A model generated the notes under the pieces. The model did no database searches. It was not told the DNA's origin and was given only the letters and a program-made list of their open reading frames with translations. This document shows, piece by piece, positions 1 through 11,275 of a stretch of DNA of 64,000 bases; positions within the stretch are counted from its first letter, which is position 1; every line of letters starts with the position of its first letter. The stretch is from Cupriavidus sp. UYMMa02A (GTDB lineage: Bacteria; Pseudomonadota; Gammaproteobacteria; Burkholderiales; Burkholderiaceae): NCBI GenBank assembly GCA_001725945.1, contig LRMT01000218.1, positions 1-64,000 on the forward strand, read 5' to 3'. A program made the position numbers and the translations under genes.

Positions 1-621
1 GCCTCGGGCTCGCTGTGGCATGGCAGCGCCACGCTGGCGCTGTCAGCCGGCGCCGGCAGCCAGACCGCCACGGTGCTGCCCGGCCGGCTGCAATGGTCGC
101 TGGCCTTCTGGCCGCTGCTGACCGGCCACGCGCGCATGGTGCTGACGCATACCGAGTCCATGTCCACGCCGGTGGGGCTGACCGTCACGCCCGGCGGCTG
201 GACTGCGCAGGCGGGTGCCATCCGCCTGCCGGCCGCGCTGCTCGATGGCGTGGGCGCGCCGTTCAACACGTTGCGCCCCGACGGCCTCATGCGCGTGGAC
301 TGGTCCGCGCTGCAGGGCAAGTTCGCAGGCGGGCTGCTGTACGGCCATATCACGCTGCGCATCGAACAAGTGTCGTCGGCGGTCAGCCGGCTGCGCCCGC
401 TGGGCAGCTATCGCGCCGAAATCGACTGGAACGGCGCCGACGGCAAGCTCGCGCTGAGCACCATCGCCGGGCCGCTGCACCTCGATGGCAGCGGCACGCT
501 GGGCAGGCAGGCGCGCTTCGAAGGCACGGCCCATGCCGAGCCCGAGGCCGCCACGCAGCTGGTCAGCCTGCTGAGCCTGCTGGGACGACAAGAGAACAAT
601 GTGACAAGGCTGCGCTTCTGA
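1..621 (+). CDS. gspN: Type II secretion system protein N (C-terminal part)
   Basis: The reading frame is open from the first base of the window, so the N-terminus lies outside. The ~206 visible residues match the GspN family, an inner-membrane-anchored periplasmic component of the type II secretion machine. I see alternating beta-strand-like sequence, the family-like stretch LRPDGLMRVDWSAL near residue 95, and a short basic-hydrophobic end (TRLRF). The gene stops 33 bp before gspD and is followed by gspE and gspF, which supports the call strongly. No frameshift is apparent in the visible part. The family is weakly conserved, so the name rests on context as much as on sequence. Confidence 0.8.
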   Translation, partial: ASGSLWHGSATLALSAGAGSQTATVLPGRLQWSLAFWPLLTGHARMVLTHTESMSTPVGLTVTPGGWTAQAGAIRLPAALLDGVGAPFNTLRPDGLMRVDWSALQGKFAGGLLYGHITLRIEQVSSAVSRLRPLGSYRAEIDWNGADGKLALSTIAGPLHLDGSGTLGRQARFEGTAHAEPEAATQLVSLLSLLGRQENNVTRLRF

Positions 622-654
622 AGCCAGGAGCGCCAGGAGCCGACCGGAACCAAT

Positions 655-3054
655 ATGAAAACCGAAGCCACCCGACCCTTCTTCCAGACCGCCTGCGCCC
701 GTGCCGTGGTCCTGCTGTGCGGCCTTTCGCTGCTCGCGCCGGCGCCGCTGTGGGCGCAGCAGCCCGCCGGTCCCGGCGCGCCGCCGGACATCACGCCGCG
801 CAACCGTGACCAGGTGGTGCTGAACTTCGTCAACGCCGACCTCGACTCGGTCGTCAAGGCCGTGGGCCAGGCCACCGGCAAGAACTTCGTGATCGACCCG
901 CGCGTGAAAGGCACGGTCAACCTGGTCACCGAGCAGCCGGTGTCGCGCGCCCAGGCGCTGGAGACGCTCGGGTCGGTGCTGCGCATGCAGGGCTACGCGA
1001 TGGTGGAAAGCAACGGCTTCACCAAGGTCGTGCCCGAAGCGGACGCCAAGCTGCAAGGCTCGCCCATCGTGGCCGGCGGCGGCGGTGGACGTGGCGACCA
1101 GGTGGTGACGCAGGTCTTCCGGCTGAATTACGAGTCTGCCAACAACCTGGTGCCGGTGTTGCGGCCGATGATCGCGCCCAACAACACCATCACCGCCTAT
1201 CCGGCCAACAACACGCTGGTGATCACCGACTACGCGGAAAACCTGCGCCGGCTTGGCCGCATCATCGCCGCGATCGACGCGCCGGCTTCGGGCGAGGTCG
1301 AACTGGTGCCGCTGAAGAACGCCGTCGCCAGCGATACGGCCCTGGTGTTGCAGAAGCTGCTCGACCCGGCCGCGGCCGCGAGCGGTGCGGGCGGCGGCGG
1401 CGCGGGTGTCGACAGCAGTTTGCGCACCACCGTGGTGGCCGAGCCGCGCAGCAACTCGCTGATGATCCGTGCATCCAGCCGGGCACGTCTGCAGCAGGCG
1501 CGCCAGCTCATCGACAAGCTCGACCAGCCCTATGCGCGCCCCGGCAATATCTGGGTCGTGCCGCTCAAGAACGCCGACGCGGTCAAGCTCGCCGCCACGC
1601 TGCGCGCCATCGTCGCCGCGGACAGCAGCTTTGCCGCCAGCACGCACCTGGCGCGGCCGGGGCAGCCGGCGCGGGTGGCCTGACCAACGTTTCGACGCCA
1701 GCCAGCGGCCAGTTCACCGGCGGCACCACGGCAAGCCAGAGCGGCATGCGCGCAGGCGGCACCAGTGGCTCGGGCTCTGGCGGCGCTATGGCAATTCAGC
1801 GTTCGCGGCATCGTTCAACCCGAACACCCAGCCGACCACGGGCGGCATCATCCAGGCCGATCCCTCCACCAATTCGCTGATCATCACGGCCAGCGAGCCG
1901 GTCTACCGCAACCTGCGCGGCGTGATCGAGGATCTCGACGCGCGCCGCGCGCAGGTCTACATCGAGTCGATGATCGTGGAGGTCACTTCCACGCAGGCCA
2001 GCGAGCTCGGCATCCAGTGGCAGGGGCTACTCAATTCCGGCGGCAATACGGTCGGCTTTGCCGGGACCAACTTCGGCAGCGGCGGGAAGAACATCATCAA
2101 CCTGACCCTGGCTGGCGCCGCCTACAACGCCAATCACGCTGCCGGCATTGCAGCGGCCACGCAGCTGGTGCCGGACATCGGCGGCCTGAACCTCGGCGTC
2201 GTCAACAAGGCGCTCGGCCTTGGCGCGCTGCTGCGCGCGCTGGGCAGCAACGGCAGCGTGAACCTGCTGTCCACGCCGAACCTGATCACGCTGGAAAACG
2301 AAGAAGCCAAGATCCTGATCGGCCAGAACATCCCGATCACCACCGGCTCCTACGCGCAGACCGGCGGTGCTGCCTCGGTCACGCCATTCCAGACGTTCGA
2401 CCGCAAGGACGTCGCATCACGCTACGCGTGAAGCCGCAGATCACCGACGGCGGCCTGGTCAAGATGCAGATCTTCCAGGAGTCGTCATCGGTGGTGCCGG
2501 GCACGCTGACACAGGTGCAGGGGCCGACCACCAACGTGCGTTCGATCGAAACCAATGTGCTCGTGGACGACGGCCAGATCATCGTGCTGGGCGGCCTGAT
2601 CGAGGATTCCTACGGCGACGGCGTGCAAAAGGTGCCGGTGCTCGGCGACATCCCCTGGATCGGCGGCCTGTTCCGCTATGAGAACAAGAACCGCTCCAAA
2701 ACCAACCTGCTGGTGTTCCTGCGCCCGTATGTGATGCGCACGGCCGGCGCCGCCGACCGCCTGACGGCGGACCGATACGACTACATGCGCAACCAGCAGG
2801 CCGGCTTCATCTCGCCTAACATCATGGTGCGCGACGAAAACACGCCGCTGTTGCCGCCCGCGGATGCGCCGACCACGCCGTTCGTCGACCCGCGTGGGAC
2901 CGGGTCGGTACCAGGCCCGCTGCCCTTGCCGCAATCGGTGCCGCAAAATGCGCCGGTTCCGCAACCGCAGCCCATGCCGCAGCCACTCACGCAGCAAGCG
3001 CCCCCCGGCACGGCCGCGCGCACGGCATCGCCGGACGCCGGACGCGGTAACTGA
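655..3054 (+). CDS. gspD: Type II secretion system secretin GspD (frameshifted in this sequence)
   Basis: Outer-membrane secretin that forms the exit channel of the type II secretion system. It starts at ATG 655 with a Sec signal peptide ending near APAPLWAQ. The N0/N1 domains follow (FVNADLDSVVKAVGQATGKN), then repeated N-domains, a Gly/Ser-rich linker and the secretin core with VPVLGDIPWIGGLFR near 2632-2676. A Pro/Gln-rich tail closes the protein. The frame moves 1 to 3 to 2 to 1 near 1670, 1790 and 2412, each step fitting loss of one base. At 1790 a G is missing in what should read MGNSAF, and at 2412 a G is missing in DVGITLR. Repaired length is about 800 residues, normal for GspD. gspE begins 8 bp after the stop. 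Confidence 0.93.
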
Positions 3055-3062
3055 GCCACATC

Positions 3063-4587
3063 ATGGCAAGCGAAGTCCTAGCCCCCCCCGAGACCCAGGA
3101 ACCGCCGTCGCCAATGGCGGCGCGCCTGGTCCCGTACAGCTTTGCGCGCGAGGCGCCGCTGCTGATCGCGCACCAGCGCGCCGACGGCTGGAGGTCTGGG
3201 TCAGCCGCGCCACCTCGCCCGCCGCACTGGCCGAGGTAGCGCGCGTGCACGGCGCGCTGCGCCTGCGCGTGCTGGAACCCGAAGCGCTGGAACGGGCCAT
3301 GTCCGACGCTACAACCGGCAGGACGGCAGCGCCGCGCAGGTGGTCGGCGAAGTCGAAGGCGAAGTCGACCTGTCGCGCCTGATGCAGGACATTCCGGCCG
3401 TCGAAGACCTGCTCGAGTCCGAGGACGATGCGCCGATCATCCGCATGATCAACGCGCTGCTCACGCAGGCCGCGCGCGAAGGCGCTTCGGATATCCACAT
3501 CGAACCGTTCGAATCGTCGTCCGTGGTGCGCTTTCGCGTCGACGGCACGCTGCGCGACGTGGTGCGGCCAAAAAAGGCGCTGCACGGCGCGCTGATCTCG
3601 CGCATCAAGATCATGGCGCAGCTCGACATTGCCGAGAAGCGCCTGCCGCAGGATGGCCGCATCACGCTGCGCGTGGGCGGGCGTCCCGTCGATGTGCGGG
3701 TTTCCACGCTGCCGACCGGCCATGGCGAGCGCGCGGTGCTGCGTCTGCTCGACAAGGAGGCGGGCCGCCTCGACCTGGCCAAGCTCGGTATGTCGCCGCG
3801 CACACTGGCCAGCTTCGACGACCTGATCCGGCAGCCGCACGGCATCGTGCTGGTCACGGGCCCGACCGGCTCGGGCAAGACCACCACGCTGTACGCGGCG
3901 CTGTCGCGGCTGGACTCGCGCACCACCAACATCATGACGGTGGAAGATCCGGTCGAATACGACCTCGACGGCATCGGCCAGACCCAGGTCAACGCGCGCA
4001 TCGACATGACCTTCGCCAAGGCCCTGCGCGCGATCCTGCGCCAGGACCCGGACGTGGTGATGATCGGCGAAATCCGCGACCTGGAAACCGCGCAGATCGC
4101 GGTGCAGGCCTCGCTGACCGGCCATCTTGTGCTGGCCACGCTGCACACCAATGACTCGGCCTCTGCCATCACGCGGCTCGTGGATATGGGCATCGAGCCG
4201 TTCCTGCTGTCGTCGTCATTGCTGGGCGTGCTCGCGCAGCGGCTGGTACGGCGGCTGTGTGCACACTGCAAGCGCGACGAAGTCATTGAAGTCACCGCCG
4301 GCGAGGCCGAGACCCTGCAGGCGCAGGGCAAGCCGCTGCAGCACATCTGGCATGCGGTCGGCTGCGACAAGTGCGGGAATTCAGGCTACCAGGGACGCAT
4401 GGGCGTGTATGAACTGCTGACCGTGGGCGATGACATCCGCACGATGATTCACCGCCAGCAGCCCGAATCGGAGATCAAGCAGGTGGCGCTGTCGCACGGC
4501 ATGCAGACCATGCGCGGCGATGCCCAGCGCTGGATCGACAGCGGGGCCACCTCGCTCGAGGAAGTGCTGCGCGTCACGCGCGACTGA
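3063..4587 (+). CDS. gspE: Type II secretion ATPase GspE (frameshifted in this sequence)
   Basis: Cytoplasmic ATPase that powers type II secretion. From ATG 3063 the N-terminal domain (RLVPYSFAREAPLL) is read in frame 3, then frame 2 from about 3190, then frame 1 from about 3307 to the stop. Both shifts fit single-base losses. The intact C-terminal three quarters carry the Walker A motif GPTGSGKTTT (about 3859-3888), the Asp box, the Walker B region MIGEIRD (about 4060-4080), and the four-cysteine zinc motif (CAHC near 4261 and CDKC near 4363). Repaired length of about 508 residues fits the family. It sits between gspD and gspF, 12 bp before gspF. Confidence 0.94.
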
Positions 4588-4599
4588 CGGAGCGCCGCC

Positions 4600-5816
4600 A
4601 TGCCCGCATTCCGCTACGAAGCCGCCGACGCACTGGGCAAGACCGATCGCGGCGTCATCGAGGCCGACAGCCCGCGGCAGGCGCGCTCGCAACTGCGCGC
4701 GCGCGGCTGACGCCGCTGACGGTCGATCCGCTTGCCGGCGCGGGCCATGCTCCGCGCAGTGGCACCCAGCTCTTTACGCGCCGGCTCTCCACGCACGAAC
4801 AGGCGCTGTTCACGCGGCAGCTCGCCAGCCTGGTCGTCTCGGGCCTGCCGCTCGATGAAGCACTGGGCGCACTGGCCGACCAGGCCGAGCGACCCTATGT
4901 GCACGAATTGCTGGCGGGCATCCGGGCCGAGGTGATGGGCGGCAGTTCGTTGTCAGTGGCGCTGTCCCAGCATCCGCGCGACTTCCCCGATATCTACCGC
5001 GCGCTGGTCTCCGCCGGCGAACATTCCGGCCATCTCGGGCTCGTGCTGGAGCGGCTGGCCGGCTATATCGAGTCGCGCAATGCGTTGACATCGAAGATCC
5101 GGCTGGCCTTCACCTATCCGGCCATCGTCACGGTGGTGGCGTTCGCCATCGTCATCTTCCTGTTGTCGTACGTGGTGCCGCAAGTGGTCAGCGTGTTTGC
5201 CAACACCAAGCAGAAGCTGCCGATGCTGACGATCGTCATGCTGGCATTGTCGGATTTCGTACGGAACTGGTGGTGGGCGGCGCTGGCGGTGATCGCCGTG
5301 ATCGCCATGATCGTGCGAAGCCTGCTCAAACAGCCCGCCGTGCGGCTGGAATGGCACCGCTGGCTGCTGACGGCGCCGCTGATGGGCAAGCTGACCCGGG
5401 GCTACAACACCGCGCGCTTTGCGGGCACGCTGGCCATTCTTGTCTCCGCCGGGGTACCGATCCTGCGCAGTTTGCAGGCCGCTGGGGAAACGCTGACTAA
5501 CGAGGCGCTACGGGCCAATGTGGAAGATGCGACCACGCGGGTGCGGGAGGGAGCATCGCTGGCGCGGGCGCTGGCCGCGCAGAACCAGTTTCCGCCGGTG
5601 CTTGTGCATTTGATTCGCTCCGGCGAAGCGACTGGCAATCTGCCGGTGATGCTGGATCGTGCGGCTCAAGGCGAAGCGCAGGAATTGGAGCGTCGTACGC
5701 TGTTTCTTACCAGTCTGCTGGAGCCGTTGTTGATCTTGACGATGGGTGTCGTGGTGCTGCTGATCGTGTTGGCGGTGTTGATGCCGATCATCGAGATTAA
5801 TCAGTTGGTGAAATAG
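4600..5816 (+). CDS. gspF: Type II secretion inner-membrane platform protein GspF (one frameshift)
   Basis: Polytopic inner-membrane protein that assembles the secretion platform with GspE. The start ATG 4600 opens MPAFRYEAADALGK, the typical GspF N-terminus. The frame changes from 1 to 3 near 4705 in a GC dinucleotide run (fits one lost base) and then stays open to 5816. The second frame shows two GspF domains: TRQLASLVVSGLPLDEAL near 4812 and ARFAGTLAILVSAGVPIL near 5414. Three long hydrophobic segments lie near 5110-5190, 5250-5320 and 5720-5800. Repaired length is about 405 residues, as expected. The last gene of the gsp run here; gspC and the pseudopilin genes would lie upstream of the window or elsewhere. 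Confidence 0.93.
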
Positions 5817-5897
5817 GGAGTTGGCGGGGACGCTTGGCATGCGCCGGTGAAACAGCAGCGCCTGCCAAGCAAGACAAGCCAACCCCAGAAACGCGAC

Positions 5898-7177
5898 TTA
5901 ACCCTTAGCCTTCCTCCGCGTCCTCCGGACCGGCTTCCCCTCTTCCAAGGCAGCCACCGCCGGCACTGGCGCATCGGCAAAGCCTTCAAACGCCTCCTGC
6001 ACCTGCGCCGTCAGCACCGTATCCCCGGGCGCGGCGAACACGGTCTGGTCGATCGGCCAGGGCTTCTCGTTCAGAGCCACTTCAGGCCGCCGCGGCGCCC
6101 GCTTGCGAGCAGGTTTCTTGACAGCCGCAGGCGGCTCTTCGGCGATGACATCTGCCGCCGCGACCTGTGTGCTTGCGGCTCTGGCACGGGTGCCGGTTCA
6201 GGTTCTGCCACAGGCTCGGGCACGGCGAAGACTTCGACTGCTGCAGGAACGGCTACAGATTCCGGTTCGGGAACCGGTGCCACCGCAATCTCAGGCTGGG
6301 GCGCGGCCGGCGACTCTCTGGCTGCGGCGCCTGTGCTTGAGGCTGAGGCTGATGGTGAGCCTGCGCCTTCTCCCCCTGCCGCTGCCACCCGCATGCCGCC
6401 CATCCCCCTCCTGCCCCCCTTTACCGCGCTTCTTCAACCGCACCCAGATCGTCTTGTTATTGCCGCCATTACGCGTCTCGGCCTCAAACAGGCCGGTGGC
6501 AACCACAAGTTCCGAAAGCTTTCCATACCCATAGTTGCGCGAATCGAATTCGGGCGCCTGCTTGGCGATATGGTTGCCCATGCCGCCCAGCGTCGACCAG
6601 CCGTCTTCATCCGACACTGCCTGCGACGCGCTCTGCAGCAGCCGCACCAGGCGCGAATCCTGGCGCAGTTCGCCGCCGCTGCGGCGGCGCACGGGCGCGG
6701 CGGCTTCATCGGCCCCGGCGTCGCGTCCGCACGCAGCACGTCGGAATAGATGAACTTGTCGCATGCCGTGACAAAGGGCTTGGGCGTCTTGCGCTCGCCG
6801 AAGCCATAGACCGTCAGCCCCTGCTCGCGGATCCGCGACGCCAGGCGCGTGAAGTCACTGTCGCTCGATACCAGGCAGAAGCCGTCGAAGCGTTCGGTGT
6901 ACAGCAGGTCCATGGCGTCGATGATCATCGCGCTGTCGGTGGCGTTCTTGCCGACCGTGTAGCGGAACTGCTGGATCGGCTGGATCGAGTGCGACAGCAG
7001 GCACTCCTTCCAGCCCGACAGGTTGGGCTTGGTCCAGTCGCCGTAGATGCGCTTGACGGCGGCGACGCCGTATTTGGCGACTTCGGCCAGCAGGCCTTCG
7101 ATGATGGCGGGCGCGGCGTTGTCGGCGTCGATCAGCACAGCCAGAGTCGCGGTGCCCTGGCGGGGGGAATTGGTCAT
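5898..7177 (-). CDS. NYN-domain nuclease with LOTUS/OST-HTH domain (frameshifted)
   Basis: The N-terminal ~160 residues are a NYN (LabA/DUF88-like, PIN-fold) domain: AVLIDADNAAP with the catalytic-type Asp, then NATDSAMIIDAMDLLY and FCLVSSDSDFTRLA with further acidic residues. Such domains are predicted metal-dependent RNases. A LOTUS/OST-HTH RNA-binding domain follows (DGWSTLGGMGNHIAKQAPEF, about 6530-6600). A long Pro/Glu/Val-rich linker comes next, and the tail has KPWPIDQTVFAAPGD. Frame changes occur near 6715, 6410 (next to a run of six C) and 6150. Start chosen at 7177 because the conserved domain begins about ten codons later; in-frame codons upstream look non-coding. It converges on gspF and diverges from the next gene. 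The RNA substrate cannot be told from sequence. Confidence 0.82.
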
Positions 7178-7521
7178 GTTCGGTCCTGCTCGGAGGAGAT
7201 TCCCGGCCATGTTGCCGGGCGGAGGTTGCACCGGACCGGCACGTACCGGTCCTTGGCATGGGCGCCCTGCGCCACATCATAGTGCATGTGGGTAGCGCGC
7301 TGGATGCATCGCAGTGTACACGCGAAGCCTTGTCCATACGGGAAACTCCGGTCCGGGCGGGTGCGAATTTTGCTGCGATGCAAGGTGCCGGGAAATTTTC
7401 AGCGGTGCTACCATCCGCGCAGAGACACAACCTGCCGCTGCCTTCACAAGAGGCTCAGGACGGTTGCCCCATGACTGTAGGAGTCGGTGATCCCGACAAC
7501 ACACCCCATAGAGGAGCACCT
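7178..7521. other. Divergent intergenic region
   Basis: This 344-bp gap separates the start of the NYN nuclease gene (minus) from the start of the oxidoreductase gene (plus), so it should hold promoters for both. It is locally less GC-rich around 7365-7420. I see no strong inverted repeat, RNA gene or convincing small ORF. The frame of the downstream gene is open back to about 7258, but that extension lacks conserved sequence. Confidence 0.5.
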
Positions 7522-10500
7522 ATGAATGCCCCCCTGACCACTCCGGTCAGCGACGCCATCCGCCGCGCGCTCGCTAACGTTTCCCTCGACGACAAGTACA
7601 CGCTGGACCGTGGCCGCATCTATATCAGCGGCACGCAGGCGCTGGTACGCCTGCCGATGCTGCAGCAGGAGCGCGACCACGCCGCCGGCCTGAATACGGC
7701 CGGCTTCATTTCCGGCTACCGCGGGTCGCCGCTCGGAGCGCTGGACCAGTCGCTGTGGAAAGCCAAGAAGCATCTCGCCGCGCACAATATCGTGTTCCAG
7801 GCCGGCCTGAACGAGGACCTCGCCGCGACGTCGGTCTGGGGTTCGCAACAGGTCAATATGTACCCGGATGCGAAGTTCGACGGCGTGTTCGGCATGTGGT
7901 ACGGCAAGGGGCCGGGTGTGGACCGCACCGGGGATGTGTTCAAGCACGCGAACTCGGCCGGGTCGTCGCGCCACGGCGGCGTGCTGGTGCTGGCCGGCGA
8001 TGACCACTCCGCCAAGTCGTCGACGCTGGCGCACCAGTCGGAGCATATCTTCAAGGCCTGCGGCCTGCCGGTGCTGTATCCGTCGAACGTGCAGGAGTAC
8101 CTCGACTACGGCCTGCATGGCTGGGCCATGAGCCGCTATTCGGGTCTATGGGTGGCGATGAAGTGCGTCACCGACGTGGTGGAGTCGTCCGCTTCTGTCG
8201 AACTCGATCCGCACCGCGTGCAGATCGTGCTTCCCGACGATTTCGCGCTGCCGCCGGGCGGCCTCAATATTCGCTGGCCCGATCCGCCGCTCGAACAGGA
8301 AGCGCGGCTGCTCGACTACAAGTGGTACGCGGGCCTGGCCTATGTGCGGGCCAACAAGATCGACCGCATCGAGATCGATTCGCCGCACGCGCGCTTCGGC
8401 ATCATGACCGGCGGCAAGGCCTACCTGGACACGCGCCAGGCGCTGGCCGACCTGGGACTCGACGATGCGACGTGCGCGCAGATCGGCATCCGCCTGTACA
8501 AGGTCGGTTGCGTGTGGCCGCTCGAAGCACACGGCGCGCGTGCCTTCGCCGAAGGCTGCAGGAAATCCTGGTGGTCGAAGAGAAGCGCCAGATCATGGAG
8601 TACGCGCTCAAGGAAGAGCTGTACAACTGGCGCGACGACGTGCGCCCCAAGGTCTACGGCAAGTTCGACGAGAAGGACAATGCGGGCGGCGAATGGTCGA
8701 TCCCGCAGAACAACTGGCTGCTGCCGGCGCACTACGAGCTGTCGCCGGCGATCATCGCCAAGGCCATCGCCACGCGGCTCGACAAGTTCGAGCTGCCGGT
8801 CGACGTGCGCGCGCGCATTGCCGCACGCCTGGCCATCATCGAGGCCAAGGAAAAGGCGCTGGCCACGCCACGCGTGACCGCCGAGCGCAAGCCGTGGTTC
8901 TGCTCGGGCTGCCCGCACAATACGTCGACCAACGTGCCCGAGGGCTCGCGTGCGCTGGCCGGCATCGGCTGCCACTACATGACCGTGTGGATGGACCGCA
9001 ATACCAGCACGTTCAGCCAGATGGGCGGCGAAGGCGTTGCATGGATTGGCCAGGCGCCGTTCGCGGGCGACAAGCATGTGTTCGCCAACCTCGGCGACGG
9101 CACCTACTTCCACTCCGGGCTGCTGGCGATCCGCGCGTCGATCTCCGCGGGCGTCAATATCACCTACAAGATCCTCTACAACGACGCGGTGGCCATGACC
9201 GGCGGCCAGCCGGTGGACGGCCAGCTATCGGTGCAGGACATTGCGTGGCAGGTCCACAGCGAAGGCGCGAAGAAGATCGTCATCGTCACCGACCAGCCCG
9301 AGAAGTACAACGGGGCGATCAAGCTGCCGGAAGGCATCACGATCCATCATCGCGACCAGCTCGATACGATTCAGCGTGAACTGCGCGAAGTGCCCGGCTG
9401 CACGATCCTGATCTACGACCAGACCTGCGCCACCGAGAAGCGCCGCCGCCGCAAGCGTGGCACGATGGAAGACCCGCAGCGCCGCGCCTTCATCAACGAC
9501 GCGGTGTGCGAAGGCTGCGGCGATTGCTCGGTCAAGTCCAACTGCCTGTCGGTGGAGCCTCTGGAAACCGAGTTCGGCACCAAGCGCCAGATCAACCAGT
9601 CGTCGTGCAACAAGGACTTCTCGTGCGTGAATGGCTTCTGCCCGAGCTTTGTCACCGCCGAAGGCGCGCAGGTGCGCAAGCCCGAGCAGCATGGCGTGGC
9701 GATGGACAGCCTGCCCGCGCTGCCTGAGCCTGCCCTGCCTGCAATCCGGCGCGCGTACGGCATCCTTGTGACAGGAGTCGGCGGCACCGGCGTCGTGACG
9801 ATCGGCGGCCTGCTCGGCATGGCCGCGCACCTCGAGAACAAGGGCGTCACCGTGCTCGACATGGCGGGCCTGGCGCAGAAAGGCGGCGCGGTACTGTCGC
9901 ACGTGCAGCTCGCGACGCGTCCGGAGGACCTGCATGCGACGCGCATCGCGATGGGCGAAGCGGACCTGATCATCGGTTGCGATGCCATCGTGTCGGCCAA
10001 TGACGAGGTCATCTCGAAGACACAGTCGGGCCGCACGCGCGCGGTCGTGAACACGTCACAGACGCCCACGGCCGAGTTCATCAAGAACCCGAAATGGCAG
10101 TTCCCGGGGCTGTCGGCCGAGCAGGATATCCGCAATGCTGTCGGCGAGGCCTGCGATTTCATCAACGCGAGCGGCCTGGCCGTGGCGCTGCTCGGTGATG
10201 CCATCTACACCAACCGCTGGTGCTCGGCTATGCATGGCAGAAGGGTTGGATCCCGCTCACGCTGCAGGCGCTGGAACGCGCAATCGAACTGAACGGCGTA
10301 GCGGTGGAAAAGAACAAGGCCGCGTTCGACTGGGGACGCCATATGGCGCATGACCCGGAGCACGTGCTGTCGCTGACCGGCAAGCTGAAGACCTCGGCCG
10401 AAGGCGCGGAAGTGGTGAAGCTGCCGACGTCCTCGGGCGCGTTGCTCGAAAAGCTGATCGCCCGCCGCGTCGAGCACCTGACCGCGTACCAGGATGCTGC

Positions 10501-11113
10501 CTACGCGCGTATCTACCGCGAAGCCATCGACCGCGTGCGCGCGGCCGAAAGCGCGATCGTCGGGAGCGGCAAGCCGCTGCCGCTGACCGAGGCCGCCGCA
10601 CGCAACCTGGCCAAACTGATGGCGTACAAGGACGAGTACGAAGTCGCGCGCCTGTACACCGACCCGGCCTTCCTCGACAAGCTGCGTGCGCAGTTCGAAG
10701 GCGAGCCAGGCAAGGACTACCAGCTCAACTTCTGGCTGGCGCCGCCGATCACCGCGAAGCGCGACGACAAAGGGCATCTCGTCAAGCGCAAGTTCGGCCC
10801 GTCGACGATGACGCTGTTCCGCGTGCTGGCGAAGATGAAGGGATTGCGTGGCGGCATGTTCGATGTGTTCGGCAAGACGGAGGAACGCCGCACGGAACGG
10901 GCGCTGATCGGTGAATACCGTGCACTGCTCGATACGCTGACCGCGGGGCTGACCGCCGCGAACTACGACACCGCTGTGGCGCTTGCGAACCTGCCGGACG
11001 ATATCCGCGGTTTTGGCCACGTGAAGGAAAACAACCTGAAGGCGGTGCGCGCGCGGTGGGCGAAGCTGCTGGAGCAATTCCGGCATCCGGAGACGGCGCA
11101 GCGCGTGGCGTAA
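7522..11113 (+). CDS. Fused indolepyruvate ferredoxin oxidoreductase (two frameshifts)
   Basis: Large (~1,197 residue) single-chain 2-oxoacid:acceptor oxidoreductase that oxidatively decarboxylates aryl pyruvates such as indolepyruvate to acyl-CoA, using thiamine diphosphate and iron-sulfur centres. From ATG 7522 the pyrimidine-binding domain has GFISGYRGSPLGALD. The TPP-binding domain follows with FCSGCPHNTSTNVPEG near 8900. A cysteine-rich cluster motif, CEGCGDCSVKSNC, lies near 9508. The gamma domain carries GVGGTGVVTIGGLLGMAAH near 9776, and a C-terminal DUF6537-type domain completes the protein. The frame shifts 1 to 3 near 8560 and 3 to 2 near 10218, each fitting one lost base. The fused arrangement, with alpha, beta and gamma parts in one chain, is the usual form in aerobic proteobacteria. 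Likely role: catabolism of aromatic amino acids or phenylacetate precursors. Confidence 0.9.
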
Positions 11114-11136
11114 CTCCGTCGTCACGCGTTGTTCCT

Positions 11137-11247
11137 CCCCTCTCCCGCCCGCGGGAGAGGGGCCGGGGGAGAGGGCCAGCGTATCTCGATACGTGGTGCC
11201 TTGCTAAACCACCCCTCTCCCTGCCCTCTCCCGCTGAGGGAGAGGGA
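11137..11247. repeat. Palindromic intergenic repeat, copy 1 (REP-like)
   Basis: Two GC-rich palindromic arms face each other around a ~36-bp centre. The left arm (11137-11175) contains CCCCTCTCCCGC facing GCGGGAGAGGGG. The right arm (11212-11247) has the complementary order, CCCTCTCCC then GGGAGAGGG. The same design recurs at 60932-61058. Both copies lie between convergent gene ends, here the oxidoreductase gene and the HD-domain gene. Such short intergenic palindromes resemble REP/BIME-type elements; they may also act as bidirectional transcription stops. Confidence 0.8.
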
Positions 11248-11275
11248 ACACAATCGGTCATCTTGCGGCGTTGCC

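Noticed and set aside
43-1647. A 534-codon open frame on the minus strand over gspN and gspD
   Set aside because: It mirrors the real genes on the plus strand, is rich in Arg/Gln/His as expected for GC-rich antisense frames, and has no conserved motif.
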